Assembly (NCBI RefSeq): GCF_040215105.1 | Contig: NZ_CP157875.1 | Span: 2,037,501 to 2,101,500, forward strand | Source of the DNA: Aeromonas veronii | Lineage (GTDB): Bacteria; Pseudomonadota; Gammaproteobacteria; Enterobacterales; Aeromonadaceae | Direction: 5' to 3' | DNA length: 64,000 nucleotides | In this document: positions 38,419 to 48,051 of the stretch, one piece after another | Layout of the letters: every line of letters starts with the position of its first letter | Position numbering within the stretch: the first letter of the stretch is position 1 | Notes under the pieces: generated by a model | Database searches by the model: none | The model's input: only the letters and a program-made list of their open reading frames with translations | Told to the model about the DNA's origin: nothing | Program-made: the position numbers and the translations under genes

Positions 38419-39177
38419 CTAGATAAACATGCCGCCGGACGCCTCGATGCGCTGGGCGTTGATCCAGCGGCTGTCCGGGGAGAGCAGGGCGGCGATGACG
38501 TCGCCGATGTCATCGGGCTGGCCGACCCGGCCAAGCGCCGTCTGGCTCGCCACGAAGTCGTTGAGGGCCGGATTGTCACGCACGGCGCCGCCGCCAAAGT
38601 CGGTCTCGATGGCGCCGGGAGCCAGCACATTGACTGCAATGCCCCGCGGGCCCAGCTCCTTGGCAAGGTAGTGGCTCAGCACTTCGACGCCCCCCTTCAT
38701 GGCCGCGTAGGCGGCATAGCCCGGCAGGGCGAAGCGGGTAAGACCGGTGGAGACATTGAGGATGCGGCCACCATCCGCGAGGAGGGGCAGCAGGGCCTGG
38801 GTCAGGAAGAAAGGCCCCTTCAAATGGATGTTGAGCAGGGTGTCGAACTGCTGCTCCGTGGTCTGCTCGAAGCTGGCATGGATGCCGATGCCGGCGTTGT
38901 TGACCAGGTAGTCGAAGCGGTCACGCTGCCAGGTTTGCGCCAGCAGCAGGCGCACCGCGTCCGCGAAGGCGGGGAAGCTGGTGCTCTCTGCCACATCCAG
39001 CGCGAGCGCCCGGGCCTTGACCCCCAGGGCCTCGGCCTTGGCGACCACCTCGGCCGCTTCCCCGGCCTGGCTGCGGTAGGTGATGATGAGATCGACGCCC
39101 CTGGCGGCGAGGGCCAGGGCGCCGTGTCTGCCAAGGCCGCGGCTGGCACCTGTGATGAGGGCGATGGGTCTGGTCAT
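38419..39177 (-). CDS. SDR family oxidoreductase
   Basis: A 252-residue classical short-chain dehydrogenase with TGASRGLG at the N-terminus, NNAG, a catalytic serine in LNVSTG and YAAMKG as the Tyr-x3-Lys pair. The last residues (ASGGMFI) are a usual FabG-type ending. It is divergent from the LysR gene at 39297 across 119 bp, a typical regulator-target pair. The substrate is unknown. Confidence 0.88.
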   Translation of the reverse strand: MTRPIALITGASRGLGRHGALALAARGVDLIITYRSQAGEAAEVVAKAEALGVKARALALDVAESTSFPAFADAVRLLLAQTWQRDRFDYLVNNAGIGIHASFEQTTEQQFDTLLNIHLKGPFFLTQALLPLLADGGRILNVSTGLTRFALPGYAAYAAMKGGVEVLSHYLAKELGPRGIAVNVLAPGAIETDFGGGAVRDNPALNDFVASQTALGRVGQPDDIGDVIAALLSPDSRWINAQRIEASGGMFI

Positions 39178-39296
39178 GGTATGGCTCCTGTCTGAACGAT
39201 GAAGGGCTCATGGCGAGCCGACCCCTTCACTCTATTGGTGCTTTCATGCTGGATAAAGATGGCGATAATGAATGCACTGTTCCGATTTGGATAACA

Positions 39297-40226
39297 ATGA
39301 CCATGGACCAACTGGATGGAATGAGGATGTTCGTGCGGGTCGCCGAACTCGAGAGCTTCAGCCGCTGCGCCGAGCAGCTGGGGATCCCCAAGGCGACCCT
39401 CTCCGCCGCCATCCGGCGACTGGAGGAGCACATGGGCACCCGGCTGCTGCAGCGCACCACCCGGCGGGTGCAGCTCACCACGGACGGCCAGCTCTGCTAC
39501 GCCCGCTGCCGGGATCTGCTGGCGGACATGGAGGAGTTTGACGGCCTGTTCCGGCAGACGGGGCAGATCGCGGGCCAGTTGCGGGTGGACATGCCGAGCC
39601 GGATGGCTCGCCACCTGGTGATCCCGGCGCTGCCGGCCTTTCTGGCCGCCCATCCCGCTCTGCAACTGATGCTGAGCAGCACGGACAGGCGGGTGGATCT
39701 GGTGCGGGAAGGGTTCGACTGTGTCGTGCGGGTCGGCACACTCGAGCCCTCCAGCCTGGTGGCGCGGCCCCTAGGTCACTATCGCCAGATAAACTGTGCC
39801 AGCGCGGGCTACCTGGCCGCCCACGGGGTACCGCAGAGTCTCGCCGATCTGGGTCAGCATCGGCTGATCCATTACGGCTCGGGGCAGGGGCGCGGCGAGC
39901 CCGGGTTTGAATACCTCGGGGAGGATGAACGCCCCGCCACACTGCCCATGGGGGCCAGTCTCACGGTGAACGACAGCGAGTCCTATCTGGCGGCGGCCCA
40001 GGCGGGACTTGGCATCATACAGATACCACGAGTCGGGGTGGAGTCGCTGCTGGCGAGCGGCGAGCTGGTGATCATTCTGCCCGCCTGGCAGGCACCGCCC
40101 CTTCCCATCCACGCCCTCTATGCCCATCGCCGCCACCTTGCCCCCAGGGTGCAGACCTTCATCCACTGGCTGGGAGCGCTGTTGACGGATGCCCTTGGCG
40201 AGGCGTCAGGCCCGGCTGCGCCTTGA
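39297..40226 (+). CDS. LysR family transcriptional regulator (divergent from SDR)
   Basis: About 309 residues from MTMDQLDGMRMFVRVAE, the natural LysR start; upstream in-frame codons look non-coding. The helix-turn-helix is LESFSRCAEQLGIPKATLSAAIRRLEEHMG. It most likely controls the divergent SDR gene and itself. Its 3' end overlaps the convergent AraC gene by 21 bases. Confidence 0.88.
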   Translation: MTMDQLDGMRMFVRVAELESFSRCAEQLGIPKATLSAAIRRLEEHMGTRLLQRTTRRVQLTTDGQLCYARCRDLLADMEEFDGLFRQTGQIAGQLRVDMPSRMARHLVIPALPAFLAAHPALQLMLSSTDRRVDLVREGFDCVVRVGTLEPSSLVARPLGHYRQINCASAGYLAAHGVPQSLADLGQHRLIHYGSGQGRGEPGFEYLGEDERPATLPMGASLTVNDSESYLAAAQAGLGIIQIPRVGVESLLASGELVIILPAWQAPPLPIHALYAHRRHLAPRVQTFIHWLGALLTDALGEASGPAAP

Positions 40227-41216
40227 ACGGTACTGACTCGGGGACAGGGCGAATGCCTCCTTGAAGAAGCGGGTGAAGCTGCTCTGGCTGGCGAAGCCGA
40301 GCCGGCCCCCCACCTCCTGCAGTTGCAGGCTGGGGTCTTGCAACAGGCGGCAGGCCTCCTCCCGGCGCACCTGCTCCAGCAGGGCCGAAAAGTGGCAACC
40401 CTCTTCACGCAGGTGGCGGTGCAGGGTCCAGCGGGTCAACCGCAGGGCCTCGCAGACACAGGCGAGCAAGGTGCGCGGATCCGCCTCCTGCTGCCACAGT
40501 TGATGGCGGATGAGGCCGAGCACCCGCTCCTTGTAGTGGGGGCTGGGGCGCAATCGCTGCATCTGGGTATCCAGCTCCTCCAGTAACAGGGGTTGCAGGG
40601 GGGCGTTGTGGTTCCCATAGGCCTGATCCAGCAGCTGGACGGGGAAGCAGAGCCGATAACCATCCCCGAGCCGCAGCCGTCCTCCCAGCCAGGCCGCCAG
40701 TTCGCGCCACAACCTGGGTCGCACCGGTGTCGGCAGCATCAGCTGGCCGGCCCCCGGGTGGTAGAACTGGAGCAGGGCGTAGAGATGACACAGGTTGGCG
40801 AGACTGCTCATGGCGACGACGTCCGGATGATCGGACTCCGAGTGGTAGCTGATCAGCGCGAGTTCATCCCCCTCCTGCAAGGTGATCCGGTCGCACTCGC
40901 CGATGAGGGGGCGAAAGGCGGTGAAAAAATGCAGCGCCTGACGCCAGCTGGCAGCGTTGCAGCAGAGGCTCGCCAGCGGCAGATAATCGGTGAAGAGCCC
41001 GGTGAGGGAGGGGGGTGCCCAGTTGCGCGCCAGATCCATGTGGGGGGCGACCTGGGCCAGCAGCCGGAAGTGGCGCGGCGCATCGATGCGGCCATGGGGG
41101 AGGATCAGCTCCTCCCTGGCGATGCCGGCACCCTGCAGCAGTTGGTCCGGATCCCGCCCCTGCCGCTGCCAGTGGTTGAGGCAGTGCAGGGCGATCCGGT
41201 TTGAGACGGTTTTCAC
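40206..41216 (-). CDS. AraC family transcriptional regulator (OruR/ArgR-type)
   Basis: A 336-residue regulator starting at a GTG with AAGGA ahead. It has the Arabinose_bd-like N-terminal effector domain typical of OruR-type AraC proteins and two C-terminal helix-turn-helix motifs (LRLTRWTLHRHLREEGC; LQEVGGRLGFASQSSFTRFFKEAFALSPSQYR). It is divergent from the GH3 gene across about 230 bp and may control it. The ligand is unknown. Confidence 0.87.
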   Translation of the reverse strand: MKTVSNRIALHCLNHWQRQGRDPDQLLQGAGIAREELILPHGRIDAPRHFRLLAQVAPHMDLARNWAPPSLTGLFTDYLPLASLCCNAASWRQALHFFTAFRPLIGECDRITLQEGDELALISYHSESDHPDVVAMSSLANLCHLYALLQFYHPGAGQLMLPTPVRPRLWRELAAWLGGRLRLGDGYRLCFPVQLLDQAYGNHNAPLQPLLLEELDTQMQRLRPSPHYKERVLGLIRHQLWQQEADPRTLLACVCEALRLTRWTLHRHLREEGCHFSALLEQVRREEACRLLQDPSLQLQEVGGRLGFASQSSFTRFFKEAFALSPSQYRSRRSRA

Positions 41217-41446
41217 GGCGAAATCCTTGTCGACGAGGGCCCATCATCATCGGCCAGTCGCCAAAAATTGCTGTGAGCCAGCTTCCTCTTAATGTTTCAA
41301 CTTTGTAACTAAAGGTAATCCTGCAACCCTTTTCACAATTTTGGCGCCTGCTCCCAACCGTCAACTTCCTGCACCCGAATGGCAAGTGAGGCGGGTCCGT
41401 TTTGCCTAGAGTGGCCGGACCTACACACACAAGGAAGAGAACAATA

Positions 41447-43483
41447 ATGAACATCCATCGTCTCGCGATGACCCCGCTCGCCCTGACCATCGGCGCCCTG
41501 CTGCTGGCCGGGTGCAATGACAACGACTCCACCCCGAAGCCGGCGCAGCCCACCCTGGGTCATCGCACCGCCAGCCTGATCGAACAGGATGGCTTGCAGT
41601 TCAAGGATCTGGATGGCAGCGGCAACCTGACCCCCTATGAAGACTGGCGCCTCGGCGCCGCCGAACGGGCAGAGGATCTGGTGGGTCGCCTCACCTTGGC
41701 TCAGAAGGCGGGGCTGATGATGCACGGCACCCTGGTGCTCGATGGGGAAGGGCGCATCAATCTCACCGCCATGGACAAGATGCTCAAGACCGATGGAGTC
41801 AACACCTTCATCACCCGGATGGCGGGCGATCCTGCGGCCATCGCCGAGGACAACAACCAGATCCAGGCGTTGCTGGAAGGGGTGGGGCTCGGCATTCCCA
41901 TGACCGTCAGCACGGATCCCCGCAACCACTTCACCAACGATCCCAAGGCCACCAGCATCGCCGCCGGTGCCTTCTCCCAATGGCCGGAGACGCTGGGCTT
42001 CGCTGCCATCGGCGATGCCGAGCTGGTGCGCCGCTTCGCCGACATCGCTCGCCAGGAGTACAGGGCGGTGGGCATCCAGGAGGCCCTATCTCCCCAGGCG
42101 GATCTCGCCACCGAGCCGCGTTGGGGCCGTATCAATGGCACCTTTGGCGAGAACAACCGGGCCGCCAAGTCCCTGGTCAAGGCTTACATCGAAGGCTTCC
42201 AGCAGGGGGATGGCGGGATCGGCAAGGAGAGCGTGGTCACCGTGGTCAAGCATTTTGCCGGCGCCGGCCCCCAGAAGGATGGGCTGGATGCCCACAACCC
42301 CTGGGGCAAGGAGCAGGTCTACCCGGGCAACAACTTTGCCTATCACCTGGTGCCCTTCGAGGGGGCATTCGAGGCCAAGGTCGGGGCCGTCATGCCCTAT
42401 TACGCCCTGCCACAGGGGCTGACCTATGAGGGCCAGGCCATCGAGGAGGTGGGCTTTGGCTTCAATCGCCAGATCCTCACCGATCTCTTACGCGGCCATT
42501 TCGGCTTTGAAGGAGTGGTGCTGAGCGACTGGGGCATCGTCAATGACTGCAACAGCCGCTGCGAGGAAGGGTTGAGCCAGGCGGAGCTGAGCGCTGGAGT
42601 CAGCCCCTGGACGGTACCCTTTGGCATGTCCTGGGGGGTGGAGAAGTTGACCCAGGCCCAGCGCTACGCCAAGGCGATCACCGCCGGGGTGGATCAATTC
42701 GGCGGGGTGGAGGATCCGGCGCCACTGTTGGAAGCGGTGCAAGCCGGGCTGGTGAGCGAGGCGCAGCTCTCCACCGCCGCCCGCCGCATCCTGGAGCAGA
42801 AATTCGAGCTGGGGCTGTTTGAGGATCCCTATGTGGATACCACGGCCGCCGTCGCCCTGGTGGGCAAGGCCGAGTTCCAGCAAGAGGCCCAGGCCGCCCA
42901 GGCCGCGGCCCATGTGCTGCTGAAGAATGAGGGTTCAATGCTGCCCATGCAGCCCGAGGGCAAACGGGTCTACCTCTACCAGGTCAATGCCGAGGTGGCC
43001 AAGGCCAATGGCTACACGGTGGTGACGGATCTGGCGCAGGCGGATCTGGCCATCGCCCGGGTCAACACCCCGGGTGAGCAAGATGCGCGCTTCCCGTTCG
43101 GCACCATCCACTTCGGTCAGCTTGGCTTTGCCAGTGCAGATCAGGTGGTGCAGGAGACGGCTCACGAGGGCAGCTATCACGGCAGCGATGAACTGGCGGA
43201 GATCCAGGCCATCCAGCAAGCCGGGGTGCCCCTGGTGCTGTCGGTCTATCTGGACAGACCCGCCATCCTGACCGAGGTGGCGCCGGCGGCCCAGGTGCTG
43301 CTGGCTAACTTCGGGGCACTGGATCAGGCGCTGTTCGATGTGATGAGCGGCAAGGCCAAGGCCCGCGGCAAGCTGCCCTTCGAGCTTCCCTCCAGCTGGC
43401 AGGCGGTGCTGGCTCAGGACTCGGACGTGGCGAGCGACTCCCAGGATCCCCTCTTTGCCTACGGCGCCGGTCTCGATTATTGA
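41447..43483 (+). CDS. Lipoprotein glycoside hydrolase family 3 with an EF-hand loop
   Basis: A 678-residue GH3 beta-glucosidase-type protein. ATG 41447 has AAGGAAGAG in front and gives a lipoprotein signal with the lipobox LLAGC (Cys23), so it is anchored in the outer or inner membrane. Residues 54-65 (DLDGSGNLTPYE) form a complete twelve-residue EF-hand loop with ligands at positions 1, 3, 5, 7, 9 and 12. The GH3 core follows (ERAEDLVGRLTLAQKAGLMM), with the nucleophile aspartate in GVVLSDWG. The C-terminal GH3_C domain is present (HVLLKNEGSMLPM). A calcium-stabilised, cell-surface beta-glycosidase is likely; the sugar is unknown. Confidence 0.9.
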   Translation: MNIHRLAMTPLALTIGALLLAGCNDNDSTPKPAQPTLGHRTASLIEQDGLQFKDLDGSGNLTPYEDWRLGAAERAEDLVGRLTLAQKAGLMMHGTLVLDGEGRINLTAMDKMLKTDGVNTFITRMAGDPAAIAEDNNQIQALLEGVGLGIPMTVSTDPRNHFTNDPKATSIAAGAFSQWPETLGFAAIGDAELVRRFADIARQEYRAVGIQEALSPQADLATEPRWGRINGTFGENNRAAKSLVKAYIEGFQQGDGGIGKESVVTVVKHFAGAGPQKDGLDAHNPWGKEQVYPGNNFAYHLVPFEGAFEAKVGAVMPYYALPQGLTYEGQAIEEVGFGFNRQILTDLLRGHFGFEGVVLSDWGIVNDCNSRCEEGLSQAELSAGVSPWTVPFGMSWGVEKLTQAQRYAKAITAGVDQFGGVEDPAPLLEAVQAGLVSEAQLSTAARRILEQKFELGLFEDPYVDTTAAVALVGKAEFQQEAQAAQAAAHVLLKNEGSMLPMQPEGKRVYLYQVNAEVAKANGYTVVTDLAQADLAIARVNTPGEQDARFPFGTIHFGQLGFASADQVVQETAHEGSYHGSDELAEIQAIQQAGVPLVLSVYLDRPAILTEVAPAAQVLLANFGALDQALFDVMSGKAKARGKLPFELPSSWQAVLAQDSDVASDSQDPLFAYGAGLDY

Positions 43484-43503
43484 TCATCGCCTTGGCACAA
43501 CGA

Positions 43504-43530
43504 AACGGGGCGCCTGCGGGCGCCTCGTTC
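43504..43530 (+). terminator. Hairpin after the GH3 gene
   Basis: AACGGGGCGCC (43504-43514) pairs with GGCGCCTCGTT (43518-43528) with one wobble around a three-base loop. There is no long T-run after it, so termination strength is uncertain. Confidence 0.6.
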
Positions 43531-43803
43531 ATTGTGAGTGATTGGCACCCGAAGAAGGGGGAGATAACGGCAAGAGGAGCGCCACAATCCTGGGTGTGAG
43601 CGGTGGCGCCCTTTCATCACGCCTTATAGTCAGTATTGTTTTTATGGGTCTGTCATTTGCTCACAAGACCGGCGTATTGATGATAAGCGTTTCAGAACCC
43701 ACACGATTGTTATACTCTCGCAAAAGCGTATAGGCAGTTATCTGAACGCCTGATGGCGTGGCAAGGGCCCACCGCAGAGTGCAGGGCGTTGTGTGAGGTA
43801 TAT

Positions 43804-44847
43804 ATGCATCATGATGAGCGAGTATTTGACCCCGATTTTCTATCTCATGCCGATCCCGGCAAGAAAATAACCCTGCCCATTGCCTTTATTCAGGATCTGA
43901 CACAAGCCGTCTCCCTTCAGGATGTGTTGAATGTGATGGCAAACTGGATATTTCATATTTTCTCTGCCGAACGCGCCAGTATTACCATCAAAGAGAATGA
44001 GACATCACTGCGGCTATATGCCGTGATGGGAAATAATGCCATCCCCATGGAGTCATTGGTTCCAATACAAGGCACTATGGTGGGGAGGGTATTTTCAACC
44101 GGCGTGTTGCGGATCTGCGATGATTTGGGCAGCGCCGCTGACCTTGACTGTAAAATATTGTCCCAGCACGGGATGGGCAGCTGCATGGATGCCCCCATGA
44201 TACAGGGCAAGACCTGCATCGGCACCTTGAATGTCGCGCACCACCAGCCGTCATATTACAGCCTCGAACATGCCATCATATTGCAATGTCTGGCGAACTG
44301 GTTGGCACTGAATATCCAGTTGCATCTCAAAGTGACCGAGATGGAGCTGCAGGCATCGACAGATTATTTGACGGAGACAGCGAATCGGCGGGCTTTCATG
44401 CATGAAGGGGAGCGCAGATTGATCCTCTCCCGGCTGGCAGAGATACCGCTTGCCATCGGTATATTGGATCTGGATCACTTTAAAAACCTGAACGATAAAT
44501 ATGGGCATGATGCCGGCGACTATGTCTTGAAAGAGGTCGCGAGCGTCATCAAGACAATAATAAGAAAAGAGGATATCTTTGCCCGTATTGGCGGGGAAGA
44601 GTTTGCCATCATTATTTCAGGCAGCCAGCCTGATATCTGCCAGTTGATATTAAATGATATTCGCACCCTGATTGAAACGCACCCCATCACCTATGAGGGC
44701 AATACCATCAGGTTGACCGGCAGCATCGGCTTTTCACACCTGTCGGCGCAAGACACCGAGCTCAGCGCCATCCTGAAGCGAGCCGATGGCGCCTTGTATG
44801 CGGCCAAACGCAATGGCCGCAACCGGGTTGAATGCCACCCCGGATAG
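43804..44847 (+). CDS. Diguanylate cyclase (GAF + GGDEF)
   Basis: About 347 residues from ATG 43804, which has GTGAGG seven bases ahead; ATG 43753 is an alternative. The N-terminal half is GAF-like (NWIFHIFSAERASITI, GSCMDAPMIQGKTCIGTLNV, YYSLEHAIILQCLANWLA). The C-terminal GGDEF domain has RIGGEEFAIII. The inhibitory I-site RKED is present in register (nine to six positions before the first glycine), so product feedback is likely. It has no membrane helix. Codon use is more AT-rich than in its neighbours, for example in the segment near 44560, which may mean a later arrival. Confidence 0.9.
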   Translation: MHHDERVFDPDFLSHADPGKKITLPIAFIQDLTQAVSLQDVLNVMANWIFHIFSAERASITIKENETSLRLYAVMGNNAIPMESLVPIQGTMVGRVFSTGVLRICDDLGSAADLDCKILSQHGMGSCMDAPMIQGKTCIGTLNVAHHQPSYYSLEHAIILQCLANWLALNIQLHLKVTEMELQASTDYLTETANRRAFMHEGERRLILSRLAEIPLAIGILDLDHFKNLNDKYGHDAGDYVLKEVASVIKTIIRKEDIFARIGGEEFAIIISGSQPDICQLILNDIRTLIETHPITYEGNTIRLTGSIGFSHLSAQDTELSAILKRADGALYAAKRNGRNRVECHPG

Positions 44848-44915
44848 CTAACCCGGAGATGGCGGGCATGACGCGGGTTGCCCATGGCCACATCGTCGTG
44901 CCAGTCATGCAAGGG

Positions 44916-44937
44916 AGGCGCCTGTGGGCGCCTTTTC
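44916..44937 (+). terminator. Rho-independent terminator after the GAF-GGDEF gene
   Basis: AGGCGCC (44916-44922) and GGCGCCT (44927-44933) pair around TGTG and run into four T residues. Confidence 0.85.
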
Positions 44938-45013
44938 TATGGCGGCCATCGAAGATCCCGGTTTGGCGCGCGGACCGGGCTTGGGCATAATGGCGCCCCA
45001 AAGAGGAGATCCT

Positions 45014-45859
45014 ATGAAATTTATCGGTGCCCATGTCAGTGCGGCCGGCGGGGTGGAGAATTGCATCGCCCGTGCCCAGGCTATCGGAGCCAACGCCTTC
45101 GCCCTGTTCACCAAGAATCAGCGCCAGTGGCAGGCGGCGCCGCTGTCTGACGCCAGCATCCGCGCCTTCAAGTCCGCCTGCGAGAAGGCGGGTTTTCGCC
45201 CCGAGCAGATCCTGCCCCACGACAGCTACCTCATCAACCTGGGGCACCCGGATCCCGACGGCCTCGCCAAATCCCGGGATGCCTTCCTCGATGAGATGAA
45301 GCGCTGCGAACAGCTCGGGCTCTGCTACCTCAACTTCCACCCCGGCAGCCACTTGAAGCAGATCCCGGAGGCCGCCAGCCTGAAACTGGTGAGCGAGTCC
45401 ATCAACTGGGCGCTGGAGCGCAGCCAAGGGGTGAGCGCCATCATCGAAAACACCGCCGGTCAGGGAACCAACCTGGGCTGGTCGTTCGAACACCTCGCCA
45501 CCATCATCGAGGGGGTGGAGGACAAGAGCCGGGTCGGGGTCTGTTTCGACACCTGCCACGCCTTCGCCGCCGGTTACGATCTGCGCAGCGCTGAGAGCTG
45601 CGCCCAGGTCTTCGCCGATTTCGATCGCATCGTCGGCTTTGAATACCTCAAGGGGATGCATATCAACGGTGCCAAGTGTACCTTCGGTAGCCGGGTGGAT
45701 CGCCACCACAGCCTGCAACAGGGCAACCTCGGTGAGGCGGTGTTCCACCACATCATGAACGACGACCGCTTTGACAACATCCCCCTCATCCTCGAGACCA
45801 TCGACGAGTCCATCTGGGGAGATGAAATTAGTTGGCTGCGCAGCCTGGCCAAGGCGTAA
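45014..45859 (+). CDS. nfo: Endonuclease IV (AP endonuclease)
   Basis: A 281-residue AP endonuclease that cuts 5' to abasic sites and handles oxidised 3' ends in base excision repair. All nine metal ligands known from E. coli Nfo are present at the same numbers: His69, His109, Glu145, Asp179, His182, His216, Asp229, His231 and Glu261. The segment after His216 reads INGAK where the common form is LNDSK, a change at a non-ligand position. ATG 45014 has AGAGGAG ahead. It is followed 45 bp later by an oxidoreductase gene on the same strand. Confidence 0.97.
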   Translation: MKFIGAHVSAAGGVENCIARAQAIGANAFALFTKNQRQWQAAPLSDASIRAFKSACEKAGFRPEQILPHDSYLINLGHPDPDGLAKSRDAFLDEMKRCEQLGLCYLNFHPGSHLKQIPEAASLKLVSESINWALERSQGVSAIIENTAGQGTNLGWSFEHLATIIEGVEDKSRVGVCFDTCHAFAAGYDLRSAESCAQVFADFDRIVGFEYLKGMHINGAKCTFGSRVDRHHSLQQGNLGEAVFHHIMNDDRFDNIPLILETIDESIWGDEISWLRSLAKA

Positions 45860-45904
45860 GAGCGCCAGGTGGGGCAAGAGCGCCGAGCATTATCAGGAGA
45901 TCAG

Positions 45905-46903
45905 ATGCAAGCAGAGGGAAAGGCAGCGCCACTGCGCTGGGGAATTGCCGGCGCCGGTGCCATCGCCCGGCGTTTTTGCCGTGACGTCAACCAGCACGCC
46001 AGCCTGGGGCGGGTGGTGGCCATCGCCGCCCGGGATCAGGCGCGGGCCGACAGCTTTGCGGCCGAGCAGGGCCTGCCGCATGCCTTTGGCAGTTATCAGG
46101 CCCTGGCCCTGAGCCCCGAGGTGGACGCCGTCTATGTGGCGGTGATCCACCCACAGCATGCCCCCCTCATCAGGGAGATGCTGCTGGCAGGCAAGCACGT
46201 GCTGGTGGAAAAACCTGCCGTCACCCGTGTTGATGATTGGGATGAACTGGTCGCGCTCGCCCGGCAGCATAAGGTGCTGCTGCTCGAAGCCATGAAGGTG
46301 ATGTGCTTCCCCGCCATGCGCACCCTGCTTTCGCGCCTGCCCGCGCTGCCGGGCCCCCTCTCCCTGCGGGCGGCATTCGGCTCGGCCCCGCCCCGGGAGG
46401 GCAAGCTGTTCGATCCCGCCCTGGACGGGGGAGCCGCTTGGGATGTGGGGGTCTATCCCCTCTGGCTCTATGCCGCCTTCTGCCGGCAGTTGGGGTTGGC
46501 AGCGGGCGCTCCCGAGGTGCAGTTGCAGCGAGCGCCAGGGGAGGTGGACCTGAGCGCCCGCTTTGTCTTCGGCGGGGCGCTGGATGCCGAGCTGGGAGCC
46601 TCCATCGTGGAGGATCTCGACAAGGCGGCCTCGCTCACGGGCGCTGGCTGGACACTGGTGATCGAGGGCAAATGGTGGAATCCCCAAAGGGTGTGCCTGC
46701 AGGGGGAAGTGCCGCCCATCTCCTGGCCCCAGGATATCGTCCAGCCGGTGGAGGGGGGCGGCATGCAGCACGAGGCGGATCACTTCGCCCGCTGCGTGCA
46801 GGATGGCCTGCTGGACTCTCCCTGGCTGCCCCAGGCCCTGACCCGGCAGGTGCTGGGCTGGGTCGAGGCCGGGTTGGCACCCGCTCGTCCAGCAGAGACG
46901 TGA
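45905..46903 (+). CDS. Gfo/Idh/MocA family oxidoreductase
   Basis: A 332-residue NAD(P)-dependent dehydrogenase. CAGGAG precedes ATG 45905. The Rossmann motif is WGIAGAGAIARRF, and the conserved catalytic-lysine segment is KHVLVEKPAV. A DVGVYPL block follows, as in trans-1,2-dihydrobenzene-1,2-diol dehydrogenase-like members. The gene appears to form a unit with nfo, although no shared function is obvious. The substrate is probably a sugar or cyclic diol. Confidence 0.88.
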   Translation: MQAEGKAAPLRWGIAGAGAIARRFCRDVNQHASLGRVVAIAARDQARADSFAAEQGLPHAFGSYQALALSPEVDAVYVAVIHPQHAPLIREMLLAGKHVLVEKPAVTRVDDWDELVALARQHKVLLLEAMKVMCFPAMRTLLSRLPALPGPLSLRAAFGSAPPREGKLFDPALDGGAAWDVGVYPLWLYAAFCRQLGLAAGAPEVQLQRAPGEVDLSARFVFGGALDAELGASIVEDLDKAASLTGAGWTLVIEGKWWNPQRVCLQGEVPPISWPQDIVQPVEGGGMQHEADHFARCVQDGLLDSPWLPQALTRQVLGWVEAGLAPARPAET

Positions 46904-46932
46904 TCACTCACGAGGATGTTGTCTTGATCAAC

Positions 46933-46956
46933 AGAGGGCGCCGCGGCGCCCTCTAT
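46933..46956. terminator. Inverted repeat after the MocA-type gene
   Basis: AGAGGGCGCC (46933-46942) and GGCGCCCTCT (46945-46954) form a perfect ten-base stem with almost no loop. The following T-run is poor. It lies between convergent genes and could serve both. Confidence 0.6.
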
Positions 46957-47024
46957 CATTGGGTCATCACTCTCACATCAGGCTGGCTCTTCGCTGCCCT
47001 TGTCATCGAGCGTCGTGCTGCGCC

Positions 47025-47948
47025 TCAGGCCGGTGTATCGCCGTCCTCATTGCCCGAGTGAAGCCCTGTGAGTGGCTGGGTACGGCAAAAGGAGAGGAAG
47101 CGGCGCAGGGTGGCGGAGTGATATTTCTGTTTGTGCCAGACGAGGAAGAGCTGGCGCGGGAAGCGGCGGCTGGGGGTGAGGGCCACCAGGCGGCCACTCG
47201 CGAGCCTGTCCGCCACCGCCAATCGGGAGATGAAGGAGAGGCCCAGACCCTGTTCCACCGCCAGCATCACCGCCTCCAGGGTGTTGAGTTCAAGCCCCGC
47301 CTGCCAACGTGGCAATCTGGGTTGAAGCTGCTGCTCGAACTGCTCCCGGCTGCCGGATTGGGGTTCGCGCAGTACCCAGGTCTCGCCGGCGAGCTGACTG
47401 AGGGGCAGCTCGAGACGCCCGGCCAGGGGGTGATCGGGAGGGGCGATGATCAGCATCTCGTCCTCGAGCCAGGGTTCGCTTAACAGCTCGGGATGATGGT
47501 TCTCCCCTTCGATGAGGGCGAGATCCAGTTCGAAGTGGGCGAGGGCGTGACACAGCAGATGGGTATTGGCGATGTTGATCCGGGGCGGCTGCCCCAGCTC
47601 CTTGACGCTGTGCGCCAGCAGGGTGGGCAGCAGATAGTTGCCTATGGTCTGGCTGGCCCCCAGGCGCAGCTGGCTGCCGGGCTCGGCGTCGGGGCTGAAC
47701 AACTGCTCTATCTCCTGCATCCGGGTCAGCAGCTCCTCGGCGGCGGGTTGCAGCAAGAGCCCCTCGCTGTTGAGCTGCAACCTGGGATGAACCCTGTCAA
47801 ACAGCGGGGTCGAGAGCTGGCGCTCGAGTTCCTGCAACGACTGGGAGACGGCGCCTTTGCTGAGGCAAAGCTCGTTCGCCGCCGACCCCAGATTGCCGTG
47901 GCGGGCGATAGTGGCAAACACCTTGAGTTGTTGCAGCGTGAGCTTCAT
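47025..47948 (-). CDS. LysR family transcriptional regulator (YeiE-like)
   Basis: A 307-residue regulator with LQQLKVFATIARHGNLGSAANELCLSKGAVSQSLQELERQL at the N-terminus and the effector segment RLGASQTIGNYLLP typical of the CysL/YeiE branch. It is divergent from a TDT-family transporter gene, so it probably controls that gene. YeiE-type regulators are tied to sulfite or cysteine metabolism, which would fit a sulfite-like substrate for the transporter; that link is inference. Confidence 0.88.
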   Translation of the reverse strand: MKLTLQQLKVFATIARHGNLGSAANELCLSKGAVSQSLQELERQLSTPLFDRVHPRLQLNSEGLLLQPAAEELLTRMQEIEQLFSPDAEPGSQLRLGASQTIGNYLLPTLLAHSVKELGQPPRINIANTHLLCHALAHFELDLALIEGENHHPELLSEPWLEDEMLIIAPPDHPLAGRLELPLSQLAGETWVLREPQSGSREQFEQQLQPRLPRWQAGLELNTLEAVMLAVEQGLGLSFISRLAVADRLASGRLVALTPSRRFPRQLFLVWHKQKYHSATLRRFLSFCRTQPLTGLHSGNEDGDTPA

Positions 47949-48051
47949 GTTGTTTAGTTTTCCTTAACGCTTGATTCAATTCATTTAGATATCGTAAACG
48001 ATACGTCCCCTTTATCCTATGGCCATCGTCATCAAGAAGAGGATGTCCACC

